Position numbers and translations under genes: made by a program | The notes under the pieces: model-generated | What the model saw: only the letters and a program-made list of their open reading frames with translations | What the model was told of the DNA's origin: nothing | The model's database searches: none | Source of the DNA: Callipepla californica brunnescens | Taxonomy: Eukaryota; Chordata; Aves; Galliformes; Odontophoridae | Direction of reading: 5' to 3' | DNA: 64,000 bases | Assembly: GCA_023055505.1 (NCBI GenBank) | Contig: JALIRH010000004.1 | Coordinates: forward strand, 13,201,368 to 13,265,367 | Shown here: piece by piece, positions 1-14,100 of the stretch | How the letters are laid out: each line of letters begins with the position of its first letter | Numbering within the stretch: the stretch's first letter is position 1

Positions 1-2392
1 GAGACATGATGTGAAGGTACAGTGACATAAAATAGTGACTGTTGGTTTACTGTGCACGTGGTAGAAGGCTTGGGTAGTTCTAGCTAGAGAGCAAGTCTTC
101 CAGGCTCCTCCTGTTGCACGTTGAAAGCTTAGGGGTGTGGAGAGCCAAGTATTCCTGATTTTTCCTCTCCCCTGGGATCTAAGAAGGCCATTTTCACAGT
201 GCCCTGCAGGTGCCCCTGTGTCAATGCAGAGTGAAGAACTGGAAAGTTGAGTATTCAGAGCTGAGCATGTGGCAATCCTATAGGCAGCATGGGTTCATCC
301 AGCCTGGGCCTGGTGAGCCACTGGAGAGAAGGGTGTGAGTGCTGTGATCTTGTCTACAAGACAGATTGAGTAGGTGTTGTTGCCCTCTAGTGACTGCCCA
401 AAGAGAGAATAAGATAATGCAACTACCAAGGGTGTGCTTTTGGTCTTGTTTAAGAGCTGCGGTGGTGAGAAGTTTAAGTCCTTGTTCCCTGTTTTCTGTT
501 TGACTGAATATAATTATTGTTTATTGCCAGCAGCATATTAACAGCAGAAGCTTAGTGGTGTGCTGATCTTAGTAAAGTTTGAGTTTTGTCCATTAGACTT
601 CTTTTTTTTTTTTTTTTGACTAAAGAACTCTGGTCTTCTGAAGAAGGGTTGGTTGAAGAGAAAATACACAGCTACTGTAATCCTCTTAGAAGACTATCTT
701 CTCTTACTGAAATAAGTATTACGTATTCATACAAACCTGCTCACTCCTGTTATAAGTATGTCCTTTCCTCAGAAACACCTGAAATGTAAGTTAAAATATA
801 TGGGAATGATATTTATTTCTTGTACTTAGTGAGCCTTGCTTAACTTTTTGGGAAGTCTTATTGATTTCTTGCCATTCAACTCAGCTAGAAAATGATTTTG
901 GATCAATTTTTTTTTAAGAGTACATTTACTTTGTCTCTTGGCTGGCTTTTCCTGAACATACCTTTTCTGTAGAGGTGATGCTGCTTGCTCTTACTCTCCT
1001 ATGTCTGTACAGCTGCACTCGCTGTTCCTGTACGTGAGTGCAACAATTTTTACAGTACTGCTTTCACTTACCTCCTACCATTCTAAGAGAGCCTCTGCTG
1101 TGAGATCTATCACATAGGTACATACTCATTAACTGTTGCTCTTGGATTACATTTTGGTTTCACTGGTATCCCTTCTTTTGGGAAGAGAGGTTTTCGGAAT
1201 TGGGCCCACTTTTATTATTATTTTGATGTTCTCTTCTTACTGAAATTATGTCAATGGTGAACAAAAAATTCCAGATAATCTAAGGTCCAAAACTGTTATT
1301 AGTTTCCCTGATGTTTCACCATGTTTTTTTTTTTTTTTTTGGCCATAGCCAGAAGCGAAGGAGTATGAGAAAGAGGGGGTAGAACATAGCCTCCCTGCTC
1401 TCTGCAAAGGAGCCACCAATTAAGCTGCAGTGCCTCTTCCTTGTTTGCAGAATGTATGAAAACTGCTAAAGATGATAGTAAAGCTAAATATTTCTCTTTG
1501 TACCAAATCCTCACCCTCCTTGCCAACAAATGCTTAGGGAAGGGCTGTCCCCCTGCTATGCAAGCTGTGTCCAGCTCAGTGCAGGTGTTGCCCCAGCTGC
1601 CTCCACCTGCAGGGGACTGCAAGGAAAGCCTGCATGTGAAGGGAGAAGCAGAGAGCCTTGGAGATGGGAGTGGTGAGAAGGGGCAGCAAGAGGAGAGGTA
1701 AAGGAAAGGATATAGAGAAAAGAAAGGGAGGAGAAATAGCCAGCTTCCCAGTTCCACTGGATTTTTTTTTTTTTTTATCTCAGTACTGCACTCCTCTCTC
1801 AAAATGGGAATTGAAGGCAGCACATTTACAGTGAGTGAATGAGCAGAAGAGAGACAATCAGAACAGAGAAAAGTGTGTTGAAAATAGGGCAGACAAAAAA
1901 GCAGGTATGTGTCACAAGATACCCCAGCATTTTATCTTTGTTGTCGCTTGCAAGTGACCATCTGAAATAGTCAGACGGTATTAATTAGATTAGCAACAAA
2001 AATTCAGTGGGTGGAAAAGTGGGACAATCTGCTTATATTATGCATGTCAGCACATATGACCTCTGTGCTAATTCAAGGCGTCTGTTTTGCCAGTCCTGGG
2101 TGTTCCTTCAAGCTGACAGAAAAGTGCTCTGGGTGCAAACAGATGTACTTAATTAGGAGCAGCACCAATCTGTACTTTACTACTTACAGATCTCAATTAA
2201 AAGATGGTTCAAAATGTGCTAGATCCTGTACTAATAAGTCTTGTATGAACAAGGCATCCAGCCTGCCGAACCTCCCCGCTGGGAGGATGAAGTGAGGAGT
2301 GAAATACAGGGAGCTGTCTCTATTTATTTGGTGTTCAGTGTCCTCAAGTAAGGCTGTTGGTAATTAAAGTTAATCTTATGCTTTGATCATAC

Positions 2393-2426
<34 letters not shown>

Positions 2427-4460
2427 TGTGTGTAGGGACTGTATGTAAAGGATTTGATACGGACACAAATCCTGTAAGGAAGAAGGCTCTATCTTTCAGA
2501 TACTAACATAATTTTCTGTATCAGCAAGGATTCACTTGCTGGGTCTTCCCAGACATCAGTCACGAACTGTTCTACGTTGTCCAGCAAAAATACTGAAAAT
2601 TGACTGCAAAGCAAACCTTTAATCTTTAATCTCAGCTGCTATTAGGATTGTCAGAACTTCAGTTCCTGAGTTACCAACACAGAATCAAACTGATCGCTTT
2701 TAATAAGGAGATTTTATTTTACTTTTTCCTTCCTTTGGCCCTTTGAACATCAAGGAAGTAACTTTCTCTGCATTTCTGTGGGTATTTAATTACTGATTGT
2801 TCATGATTGCATCTTTTTCTTTTCTCTCTAAATTATGACTATTTCAACTTGCTTATTCTATGGTATTCTTTATTTGTGGCTTTTGTTTTGTTTTTGTTTG
2901 TTTGTTTTCCTACTTCCTACACAGGATAAATCTTTTTTACCTTGTTTTAAAGTTCTAACCTCAAACATTGTACTGGGATCTACAGTTACTTTTATTGGCT
3001 GAAATCCCTTCATTATTTCAGATAAGTGCTGTGCTCAGCCAACAGAGAGTAATGAGGAAATACCAAAAAGTTTGGGAGCTAGGAAAAATTCTAGCTGTTC
3101 GTAATATTTATGTAATGTTCTGTGTTTTCATGATATACTTCATGTACAAACTAGTCTGCCAAGCAGTCCAAAACACTTCTGTCCATAAAAAAAAATTGCC
3201 TTCTTTCTTATTTTTCTTGCTTTGACTGTAATGACAGGGGGAGGAATACGGAATAATTTGATGGTGCTGTACTGGAGCATTTATATTCCAAGCATGAGAT
3301 AAGAACCATCAGCTGTTCACAGATGAGGAAAATAACAAGCTGTCTACAATGTAGAGAACTTTTTTTTTTTTTTTTCTCAATAAGCATTGCAGATAAGGAA
3401 AATAAATTTTTTTCATGACGTGATTTTTTTTTCTTCATGCTGCATTTGAAAAAAAAACAAAAACAAACAAACAAAAAACCGAAACAGAACAGATAAGAGT
3501 AGGTTATCCACCACCTTTCCAAGGAAATAAGAGCTCAAGAATGGATGGCTGCTACCATTGTTCTTTTCACATTGTCTATTTGCAAGGAATAGGTCTGTGC
3601 AGGTAGAAGTGGGAGCAGAACTTGGCTGCAAAGCTTTGATGACTGGTGAGGGTATGCAGAAAAGCAGGACTTGTGCTGTATTTGCATAACTGACAGCTTG
3701 GGGGTGGGAGGAGGAACAACAAAAAACAACATTTTCAATTATAAACTTAAAAAAAAGTGCACAAGAAATGCTGAGATAGGGATGCCTTTAATCCTACATG
3801 CTCAGTCACATGATGGGACAGGACCACACTTTGAGGCAATCTGATTTTCTTCCCATAGATTTCGAATTCTGCTGTGATTCCCTAATTGCTGTGGAATGTT
3901 GGTAATAACAAGCAGTGTATTATCGCTCCATCTGGATTGTACAACACTAGAATACTTTGCATTTCTTTAGTCTCATTTACCATGGGGAATTTAGATGTAA
4001 CCCGACTGATGAACCTACATGACTAATATTCCCTTTATAGGAGTGTAGATATTGAGACCAATGGCAATGGGTTTTTCTTCGTGCTGCGCAGTCTAGGAAG
4101 ACTTGAGATTGGAATGGGATTTTCAGGTCCTTACAGGCTTAATTTCTTTAACTCAAAATTTATGTGCAGCTTGCACAAAGATCTTCATTCTCACTTTCAG
4201 TATTTTGGGCACACTGAAGAAATTCATTGCAGAAATTTCTTCATTAGTCTAACGCATAACTAATTTTCTCCAGCTTTCAAAATATGTTGCAGTTTTAAGA
4301 AATACATAAGAATTTGCATGAATACTGAGAATATATGTAATCTCTTATTTCCGGTACCTTCTCTGTGAAAACACTTATGGCTTTGCAGGTACAAGTGCAG
4401 TTATACGACTTGTCAGTTCATAGTTCTATCATTTTTTCTAGGATGTAATCCTATGACATA
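1..4460. other. Intergenic sequence, no gene recognised
   Basis: AT-rich DNA with poly-T runs (about 602-617, 1324-1340, 3361-3375) and a T/GT microsatellite. Open frames here are short and low-complexity, with no splice-supported or family-like protein. It probably belongs to the EHF-APIP intergenic interval by comparison with human 11p13. Confidence 0.5.
2393..2433. repeat. Compound poly-T / (GT)n microsatellite
   Basis: About 21 T followed directly by about ten GT units. It is a simple repeat, possibly the tail of an old retroposed copy. Confidence 0.9.
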
Positions 4461-4640
4461 ATTTGCTGGAAAGGGCTCCCTGGGGTGGTGGTTGTGTGAC
4501 CAAGCCTACCAGAGTTCAAGAAGCATTTTGACAAAGCTGTCAGGAGTAGCAGTTGAAATTTGAGTGGTCTTATGTGGGGCAAGGAGTTGGACTTGATGAT
4601 CCTGGTGAGTCCCTACCAACTTGGCACATTGTATTCCACA
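4461..4640 (+). mobile_element. CR1 LINE 3' fragment
   Basis: The order of phrases follows the CR1 3' end: 'ggctccctggggtggtggt', 'gttcaagaagcattttgaca', 'ggagttggacttgatgatc', then 'tccctaccaac'. It is diverged and 5'-truncated, as most avian CR1 copies are. Confidence 0.7.
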
Positions 4641-5569
4641 AACGTACAGAAGGCACGTGCTTCTAGGCTGGTATCTTCCTCTACACTGTAAAATGGCAGA
4701 AGAATTGAACCAAGGTTTATATTTTGACAAAACTTTAATGTTAAAACATCCACGCATTATCCTTCTTCAGAAGAAGGTGGTATTTAAAAATATATTAAAA
4801 TCTTCCTGAATGTCAGATTACAGTTTCTCAGAGAAAAATGTTGGTGTTTTCTTCCTGACAGATGGAATACACTACAATTTCAATGGAAGTGCCATGCTGA
4901 CTACTCCTAAATATTTTTTTCTGTCTTCCTCTTTTTCCCCCACCCACAACTACATGTAATGCAACACAGTTGTTCAGATGCCTATTACCAGACAGTGTCA
5001 GAAAGAGCTGAATGCACTGAAGATATGAGGACCATGTGTGTGGCTTGGATTCCTTCTGTGAAAGGCTCTCTGCATATGTGTAGATGGCATGAGAGGCAAA
5101 AGCACAGTCTATCCTTTGCATGTGAGCATACAAACTACTGTGTATACCATGCTCTGGAAGAGAGGAAAGTTTTATGATGCTTGGGTGTTACGTTTCCCAC
5201 TAGCAGTTACCTATATTTCCAATAGTGTATTACAGTTATTATAGTGTATTACCTTAAAAGTGTAGAACCAGACTCGCAAAGAGGAGAAAGTTTTGGTCTG
5301 AATTGGAAATCTGCTGGGAGACTCAGGATCCTGGAGGTACCTGTATGTTTGTGTCCTCCTGCCCTCGTCTTGTTACTCTACAGGACCTGTTCTGAAATGA
5401 CCAGCTTGTTTCCCACAGTTGATCATCCGATGAATGCTGCTGACCTTGACTGGAGTGGAACGATTATTTAGCATTTAGCTGTGGGAGATAATGTTGGTCC
5501 AAGTTCCCGGCCATACTTCATTGGTTTCCAGAGTAGAGCATGTATGCGTGATGAACCTATCACAGCTGT

Positions 5570-5810
5570 GGTTTAAGAGATATAAACAATTAAGCAATTA
5601 TAAATCAATGAGCTCTGTAACTCTGGTATTATAATAATTACATTTTAAAAGGCTCTACTTAGTTACAACTTGGGGATTATTTACAAGCAATAATTAAGGT
5701 CAGACTGACTTCCTCCTGTTACACAGAGTATATGTATGAGTAGCATGTCAAACAATAATTAATTAGGGCAAACCTAATTGCTTCTTGTACTAAAGTGTGT
5801 CAGTACCCTT
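5570..5810. other. AT-rich block dense in homeodomain-type TAAT/ATTA cores
   Basis: Contains 'caattaagcaattataaa', 'aataattaaggtc', 'caataattaattaggg' and 'aacctaattgc' within 240 bp of non-repetitive sequence. This could be a conserved regulatory element or simply AT-rich DNA. Conservation cannot be tested here. Confidence 0.25.
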
Positions 5811-6159
5811 CAGAATATGATCTTGTATTACTGGTTATATTTTAAGTAAAAAAAAGACATCTTTTTTTAAATGGAAAGGCAAATTGTCTTTGTATGTCAT
5901 ATTTTAGTTAGAAAGGTATCGATTGCTCCAGGGTTTTATTTATTATTCAACCCACAGGAAAAGGAATAAAGTAACAGGAAAAGGAGTATGGCACACTGCA
6001 CGTATGAAGCAATCCTATGAAGAAAGAATAGATGGGAAAAATTAGTGCAATCTTTTTACAAGATTATTCCCCACAGTATATTTCCCAGTGCTTTGTCTGG
6101 TCTCGTTTGCAAAGATGCAAATGATGTCGTTTTTATTGCTTCCCTAAGGGGAGATTATC

Positions 6160-6330
6160 CAGTCTAATAACATTCACTGTTAGGAAATTTTACTGATGTT
6201 CAAACTGTTTTTCTTTACCTGACTTTACCCTATTGCTCCTAGTTGTAAACTCCTGCAGGCAGTTCTGAGGACTTCTTCTCCTTCCTGGGTGTTCTGGGCC
6301 AAGCAGCACACAAGTGTTCCTGTTAATCTT
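6160..6330 (-). mobile_element. Probable old CR1-type LINE fragment
   Basis: The stretch 'gttaggaaattttactgatg...caaactg...cctgactttaccctattgctcctagttg' resembles, in antisense, the CR1 body segment before the 3' end. It is strongly diverged, so family assignment is uncertain. Confidence 0.4.
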
Positions 6331-6596
6331 TCACCGAAGTCCATCTAAATGACGGACACTGGGTCTTTCAGAGCCTGCAAGCTTGAACGCAGCATCTGAT
6401 CGCTGCCCTGTGTGCACATGTATGTCCCTACGTAAATAGACTGATATGCACATGCATGTGTTCTCATGAAACACTTGCCCCCAGGCAATGTGGCCTCCTG
6501 ACACCCACCAACTGATGAAATGTTCACTTGCAAATGTGTTTGTCCTCCGGTGAGAGGAAAAGTCACTGCTAGACCCGCTGTCTTTAAGATGAACTC

Positions 6597-6765
6597 ATAG
6601 GGTCAGCGCAGTGTCACAAGTGTGGGAAGGGACCTGTGGAGCTCTCTGTTGCAGAGCAGGATAAACCCTGAATACAACGTGTACCTCAGGGCTTTGTCCC
6701 ACTTTCAGAACTGTCAAGGACTCTCATTCCACAGCTTTTCTTGGTGTTCTAGTCCAATGTTATAT
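6597..6765 (-). mobile_element. CR1 LINE 3' fragment, antisense
   Basis: 'gtgggaagggacctgtggag', then 'gcagagcaggataaaccctg', then 'cagggctttgtccc', follows the reverse complement of the CR1 3' end ('ggaagggacct..agatc..', 'caggt..cagggcc..gtcc'). The terminal repeat itself is degraded. Confidence 0.6.
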
Positions 6766-8655
6766 TTTTATTTTTATTTATTTTAAAATTCCCTTTATAC
6801 CCAGTCAGAACCTGGATTAATATTTGATAGACTTCTGAGATGCATTTTACATTTGAGGTACATTTTTAAGAAGATTCTGAAGTGGCCAAAGGGGCAGCTT
6901 AAAGTGTCAGTAAGAAGTCTCATGAGCTTTGAAAGGCAGCACAGGCATCCTCTGCTCCATGTCAGCTGAAAATTGAAGAGTTTTCTCCCCTCTCTGTCTT
7001 TTTCTTTCCTGTCCACAGTTTTGTTTCTGTAGTATTAATAGATGAAGGAGTTTTTTTGAGTGATGTTTTAATAGGATGTGTTTAAAATGGGCTTTTGTGA
7101 AAGCACTTTGGAGTTTAGTATAGAGTTAAATCTGGAAATCTCATCAATGTTGGAAGTTTCTTCTATTTGTTGAAATACCTAACATTACATGACCGTTGGT
7201 AGTAGTCACGTTGTTCAGTCTGTCTCCATCTATGCGTATGAAAATGGGAATCTTTCCCTCTTTAGTTGGGACACAACAACTCTTTTCTTCTGATCGTGAT
7301 GCATAAGTCAGATGACCTCAGTGACATCTCCTTATGGGACTGACTTTCAGGTGTGAGTAACTTGGTTTCCGCTTATTCCTCCCTTGGTGTTTAGATTTTT
7401 CGTTCTAGTGCTGAATGGGCACCAAGCCTTCTCCAGCTCCGTATTGCTTGCCTTCTCTTTTTAATCTCAGCTGGTGCTGGATATTTCAGTTAGATGCTGG
7501 TGCTGCTTCCTGAAACAGATTTTAAATCTCCACCAGGCTTGATTACTACCTGGGGTTTGCAGTCATCCCAGCAGGAGGTGTCCCTGATAAAGATAATACC
7601 ATTCCTTTCTGCAGCAGCAAGTGTAGTGACCAATCTCTGTTTTGCTGGACTAACAAGCTCTAGCTTCTTCAGTCTTTTTAAGGCTCCTGCCTGTTCATAT
7701 TATCTCTCACATCTAAATGCCATACTTTTAGAAGTGGGGTTTCTAGTACTAGCTTTACTATTCTCACTAAAGTCTTACTAAAGCTGAAAAGAAAAACCTC
7801 ACAAAAATCTGTTCTGTTGTGCTCTGCTTTAAACCTCCAAGGATGATGCCAACTTTCTTCCTGTTGTGGGAGCAGGGTGTTTTTTACTTAAATGTAGCCT
7901 GTGCTTAGATATATCCGTGACCTCATCGTATTCAAAAATAAAACGGAGTTGCAGCACTCAGGAAAGGTCAAATCAAACATAAAAAATCTACAGAATGGTT
8001 ATGTTAGGATATAATATCATATATAATTCTCTTTTATAAAAGTCACAGTATTTACAACAAGAAAATTTGGGAAGAAGTACAAATGTATGAAAAACTGAGA
8101 ACAGAGAATGCCTACTTTATAAATAGATTCATTGGAAAAAAATGACTAGACAAATCCTTTTGATGTAATGTTTCCAAATGATGAGGGTGAGTTATTTCAA
8201 ACAAAGGATGTCTATGAAGCCATTTCAGGAAATAACAAAATGAAAGATCTATGTTCCAAAGGGACTGAGTTTATTTTAAATTTAGCAAAAAATTAGTTTT
8301 ACACCATGGTTGCTTTGTAGAGATATACAGAGACATCTAGAACCCAAAATAATAACTGTCCTTTAGCAGAAATATTTCAAAAGTGACAGGCTTTTCAAAA
8401 AGCTTGGCTTCTGTTTAAGAGTCAAAACAACTGGCAACATTCTTAGAGACTTTTAGCATGCATGACTTTGAGCTCTTCTGAAAATTTGCCTATAGAATTG
8501 AATGCTGAGTATTTGAAAAGAATTATCCTTGAGCTGTTTGGAAAATCTGGCTACATTTTAGACAAATGCCTCTTCTGTGATCTCTTGCTCTTTGATATAC
8601 CAAAGCTTCATGTGATGAACTACTTGTCAGATACTTATCAGTTTTAAGCTGGCTT

Positions 8656-8710
8656 TAAAAAAACAAACAAACCAACAAAACACAAACAAACAAACAAAAA
8701 AACAAAACAA
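8656..8710. repeat. (CAAA)n-type A-rich simple repeat
   Basis: Imperfect AAAC/CAAA units over about 55 bp. Confidence 0.85.
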
Positions 8711-9461
8711 GATGTAGAGAGTCTTTCTGGATTTTGTGGAGATTTAACTAAGCTTTATAATTAGATAGCAAGTTAAGTGGTTGACCAAGTGATTAATCAA
8801 AACTTTCAGCCCTTGGAAAGGACATAAAGCATACAGCCCAAGTGCTCCAATCCTTTGTTACACCAAGGCTTTATGGTTTTACCAGTGTGAACAAGAAGTG
8901 TTTGCAAATGTTTTCCACTACCAAATGGGGAGAAATTGCTGCAACCTCTTATGCTCATACACCAGATAATTGGCCCAGTTTGAGAGGTACATTAACTAGT
9001 ACTTATTTGTAACTTCTCTGTGGAATGAAGTATTACTAATAAAATAAATAATAAGAATACGTATTATTGTATGAAACCAACATTTCATAAGGCATGTTTT
9101 AAAAAATCACGGAACTACTAACTTTTAAATCTACTTGTAATGTTAATTAGGAAGCTCTCTTTTATCCTTCCAACTTTTGAAGAGTATCTTAAGTGGATAC
9201 AGAGAGTATGTGTTCATGGAAGATTTCAGGTATTTAATTGACAACTAAAATTTTGTTCTGACCTTTCAAAATTTTTGAAATCATAACATTAAAAAAAAAA
9301 CAACAAAAAAGCAATTCCAGATTGAATCAATAAGAATACCGTGGTTGGCCTGAAGGTATCCTCTGTAAGACTATTTATTAAAATATTCCTGCGACCGAAA
9401 TGGTGGCAGCAACCAATGCTGGGCAGACTGCCTGCAAGAAGGCCATCATGCCCTTTTTCAG

Positions 9462-9492
9462 ACATATATATATATTTATATATATATATATG
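9462..9492. repeat. (AT)n microsatellite
   Basis: About 30 bp of alternating AT interrupted once by TTT. Confidence 0.9.
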
Positions 9493-11074
9493 GTCTAATC
9501 TTTTGAAGATATGCCTCTCTTGCTGTACTCAAAGATTTAAATGTAAGAGAAGTAATTATTTACAGCACTGAGTGATTAACTTGTTCTTGTATCAACTACT
9601 AGTCTTATCCCAATTCATCAGTATTTCATTCTGCATTCCACATCTCCACTGACCTTTAAAAATATTCTTTGCTGCCTATCAGAATTTTTTTTTTTTTTAC
9701 GGTAGGAATTATTTTAGAATTTATTTGAATGATTAATTGCTTTGTTTTTCATCTCAGCGGGAGTGGTAGGCTTGTTCAGTGCATTTCTCAAAACTACATG
9801 AAAGTAGTTTCTGAGCAACAGAAGTGGCCAACCTGCGCTATGGATGCTGTAATCTGGGCTTCATGATATAAGGCAACATAAATACTTCTAAAAAGAAGTT
9901 ATTTGTTTACTTATTCCTCATAGTTTCTTTCCAGAGATTGTACAAGAGATGCTAAGCTATAATAGCAAGGTAAATATATGATTGTGTAATAGATATGGTT
10001 TAGGGGAAGTTTTAATCTTTATTGAATCTTCTCAGAAACTAGTGAATGATATGTAGCTGATAGAAGAGATATAGGAAAGAAAGAGCAGCTGGTGTTTTGA
10101 CTGATTCTATAATATTGTAATTAGGTTCCGAAACCTATGCCAGATGCTTTAACAACTCTACCTAGGTTTTATTTTATGTGGATATAAATAAAGATTGTGG
10201 TTAATTTTCTTGTTTCCTGAAATAAGACTTTATAGGTATCAGTGAAAGCAAGATGATTGAGGCCTAGAAAAAATAGGAGGCTTAATTATTGGAAGTGTGC
10301 AACCAAAATAATGGGGTGCTTCAGAAGGTGACTGAGCAGCTAGGGAGGAGGTGAACTAGCAAGCTATTTTTAGTTCAGCAAAGGTCTGTACTCATGCCTT
10401 TTAATAAGGACATGAAAGCAAGAGGATAACCAAAGATAGCCTTCAAACACTTAGGACATGAACACATGACGCAGGCAGTGACTGGAGCTATCATGGCTAA
10501 GTCATAATCATTAATTTATCATTAATTGGTAGAAAAATGTGTTGCAGAGTGACAGCTGAAGCTAAGCAGTAGGAAGGGCATGGTAAGGTATAAAAGGAAC
10601 AGACTGGATATAAATAAAGTAGCAAGAAAAAGATTGCACATGAACTTTTTGGATCAGCTGCTTGAAAGCTTGACCAGCAGTGTGCTTCTACACTGAACAT
10701 GCTTCACTAGTCAAAGGAACCTGAGCAACAAACCTGGTCTTGATTCTACTATGTAGTTAACGATAACTGAGTGAAAATTCCTGGCTGATGGTGGAGGGAG
10801 GCTCCTGCCAGGGGTACAGAGCTAATGGGTGAGCAGTCAAGTCTGGAATAGCATCCAGGGATCCTGGAGAACTAGTGGCCTGTTGAAGCAGGGCGTGGAG
10901 CAGGGAAAAAGGATTCACTGCTGACAAAGGCATACTTATCAGTGTCAGGAAGGCTTAATTATATTCATAAGTTTAACTAGGTATAAATATTTATTTTAAT
11001 TTATTTATTTTAGCCCAACATAAATTAAAAGTCAGTACAACTAATAATTAATGCAGCCATATGAGAGAACTACT

Positions 11075-11146
11075 GGTGACAGGAGGACAGTTGGACTGGA
11101 TGATCTTTTAGGTCTTTTCCAACCTTGGTGATTATATGATTCTATG
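11075..11146 (+). mobile_element. CR1 LINE 3' terminus
   Basis: 'ggactggatgatcttttagg', 'tcttttccaaccttggtgat' and the terminal 'atatgattctatg' are a clear CR1 3' end, truncated to about 70 bp. Confidence 0.88.
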
Positions 11147-14100
11147 TCAGCTCATATGCAATTTGTTTTCACTGAAAGTGAAGTGGAATCCACAGTGGAA
11201 AAGATCTGGGCTTTGTATGAAATGCAATTCTACCTTTTTGTCAGAAAATATTTTTGTATATTCTGGTTTAAACGTCTCTTAAGGCTGTATGAGATTATAG
11301 CAAATCTGACAACTTTCCCCTTAGGTCTCTGTGATGATGGTTATTGTGCAATTTTCATTTCAACATATGTCTATGCTTTCTGGACTTAAGCCCTGCTGGA
11401 GCATGATCAACCTCAGGATAAACAACAAAGAGAAGATATAATTATATGTACTCACAGGAGATGAAAATCAAAACTGTTTTTCAGTCCATAGATGTTAAAT
11501 GGGCTCAAGTCAATTAGCAAAACCATCTCTCACCATATGTTATAGCAATTAATGTATTAAATTGTGGAGTGATCACCTAGTGCAACTTAAGCAGCTGCTC
11601 TTCTTTCAGTGAGACAGAAGACTTACGTATTTTTCTCTGCCATTACCTAGCAGTGGAAAACAGCTCTTGCCAAAAACCATAAAGCTGATGCCTTATTTCT
11701 CTCTAAATCCCTCCTCAAAACTCTTTTCTGCTATGATGCTCATGAACCACTCCCATCTGTTAGGCAAGTAGTGAGCTGCAGTGAAGCCTGTTTGCTTTAC
11801 AGTTATTCAGTCTTTCCAATCCACTCCCACCTCATGGTTTATCTGTTCCATCCATCGCTTTTATGCTCAACGATAAGAAGTGTGTTAGATATCTTATGCA
11901 GGAACTTGTATTATTGTTTGCAAAACTCCTAATTAAATGATATCCTTTCTTCTTGGGTTTCTATGTGCAACTAGAATATAAATTGTAAATAATAACTTGT
12001 AGGATAAGCATTATCTGTAACCCAAAAATCTGAAATTAAGACTTCAGTTGTAGGTGATCTGTGATGCACTAAAGGAACTAAGCCGTGGAGAAGCCACAGC
12101 ATAGTTTCATCACCATAAGAATTCTGCCCCCTAATGTGGTGGAGTGCAAATAGATGTGAGGAACTATGCATCTGTAAGCCTTCACCACTCTAATTTGCCA
12201 CAATTAGGTCTGATTTCTTGGTTAGTACTAACCTCTGGTTGGCCATCTGTGCACAGAAAGCTTCCCACACAAATGTAGCTTAGCAATATGCAACCTGGTG
12301 TTCCTCCTGTTGGAACCACAGTGACGTAGTTTGTCCTGCAGTGAAGGGCTTTGTAACAGAAGAGATATTTAGCTAAGTCTTATTAGGAGAGGTTACAAGA
12401 GAAAGTTCTGGGTCATAACCTCATTATGACAAGACTTACAGTGTGTCACCTCGGCTTGTGATATCAATAACTGGGTCAACTCCAGCAGTAAAAATGAATA
12501 CACTGTGCATCGCTAAGCCAGGAAGAGAACAGTATGTCTTTTGAGACCTCTGTGTAACTGGTTGTACGTGTTCTAAAATGAGTACATTCTTTGAGAAGAA
12601 TTAAAAGAAACAGATCTTACCTTAGTGTCTAATCATAATAAATGACAGGCTGGTTTAATTATTACTTGGTAATTCTTTATTTAAACTTTGTACTAAGATT
12701 CATTTGCAGTATATTCTTTCATGCAGAACATAAAAGATATAATTGTGTGCAGAGTAGGTGTGGTGCTTCACTAGGTCAAGTGAGGAGTAATTTGTTTATA
12801 TAGTTGCTCTGTATGAAAAACCTGTGCATGCTGTACATGTGTGTCTCGGTTCATATGACTGTTCTTACTAATTGTTTGCACAAATTGAGGACAATCATCT
12901 TGTCAGAGTTTGAGGGGTCACTTTTCTTCCCTGAAGCAGGGAGGGAGCTTCACTAGAAGTCTGATAAAAAGGCGCAGGATGCAGATATGTTGGCGCAGTG
13001 CGGTAGTGACTTAATAAAACTTTCCAGACATGGTCTAGTTCCTCAACTTTCCCCAATCTAAATATCAGTATTTCTAAATTAGTTAGCCTGATGACTTCAT
13101 TTCCTTGTAGGACTTGATAAAATAATTCAGGGGCCAGACTTTACTGCTTAGCCATTCTTGGGGATGATACAGAGTAATCTGTGCTAAATGTTTTTTATTT
13201 GGCTTACTGAAGCTGTCTTTCTGCCTTCAGGAATATTGTTGCAGTTATTTCACTGGATCACTTTTTTTTTTTTTTTTTAAGCCGACTCATACATGCAGTG
13301 CTTGTATGTACTCCACATGTACAGATGTTGCACCAAAAAAACTTTTGTGAATTAAAAGGCCCTGTGCATGTCAAATGAGATGTGGGGAAATACATCTAGA
13401 AGTCACTCTGGAAAATGATACCAAAGTTTTCACAAAACAAAGCAGTATTGTGAAAAAGGTGGAATGTTAGCTAATTCTCAAGGGTTTTCTTCATTTTTCC
13501 CCTACTTTGATAACAAACAAACAAAAACTGCAGATGTTTCTGGACCTGATTTGCTTGGGTTGCCACCAACCTTCTATTGAGTGCTACATAATCCAGTTAA
13601 ATTGAGGGAATTTGATGTGTATGGAAGACTTCTTTCAGCAGATTGCTCCTCACAACTTCTGCCCTCTCTTCTATTCCTTCTCTCCTCTACCTCTCATATC
13701 TTAGAGCTGGAAATCTCTGCCATTCCCTGCCTAAAGAACTCAAACACAGATTGGTACCAAAAGGAAGGAAACAAATTACTTTTACGCCAGGGGATCAGGA
13801 ATGATGTGCTAGCTGTACAACATATACAGAAAGGAGCTGTAAAACTCATCTGCCCCTATCCTGTGGAAAAGGGGAACCACGTTTTTCAAAGCTGCTATTC
13901 TGCCACTTTAATTAGTGCTGAACTTACTGGCCCCAAAGGCAACTTTCTTTATTAGGAGTGCTTCTGTGCAAGGATTTTGGATTCACAGGAACCTACTCTG
14001 TTCTTGGGGCTCTGCGTTGCCGAGCTCTCATCAGCACTGGAGGGCATAGGACATTTGACAATACTGCAAGAGAAATACAAGCAATTACACATAAGAGAAA

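Larger units (their letters stand above)
4641..11074. other. Intergenic, no gene recognised
   Basis: Apart from the LINE pieces, simple repeats and AT-rich block listed separately, I see no coding exon with conserved protein and splice sites, and no RNA gene. Confidence 0.5.

Noticed and set aside
1299..1823. 174-codon minus-strand open frame
   Set aside because: Spans two poly-T/poly-A runs and gives a low-complexity protein with Lys and Ser/Leu runs. No family resemblance or splice signals.
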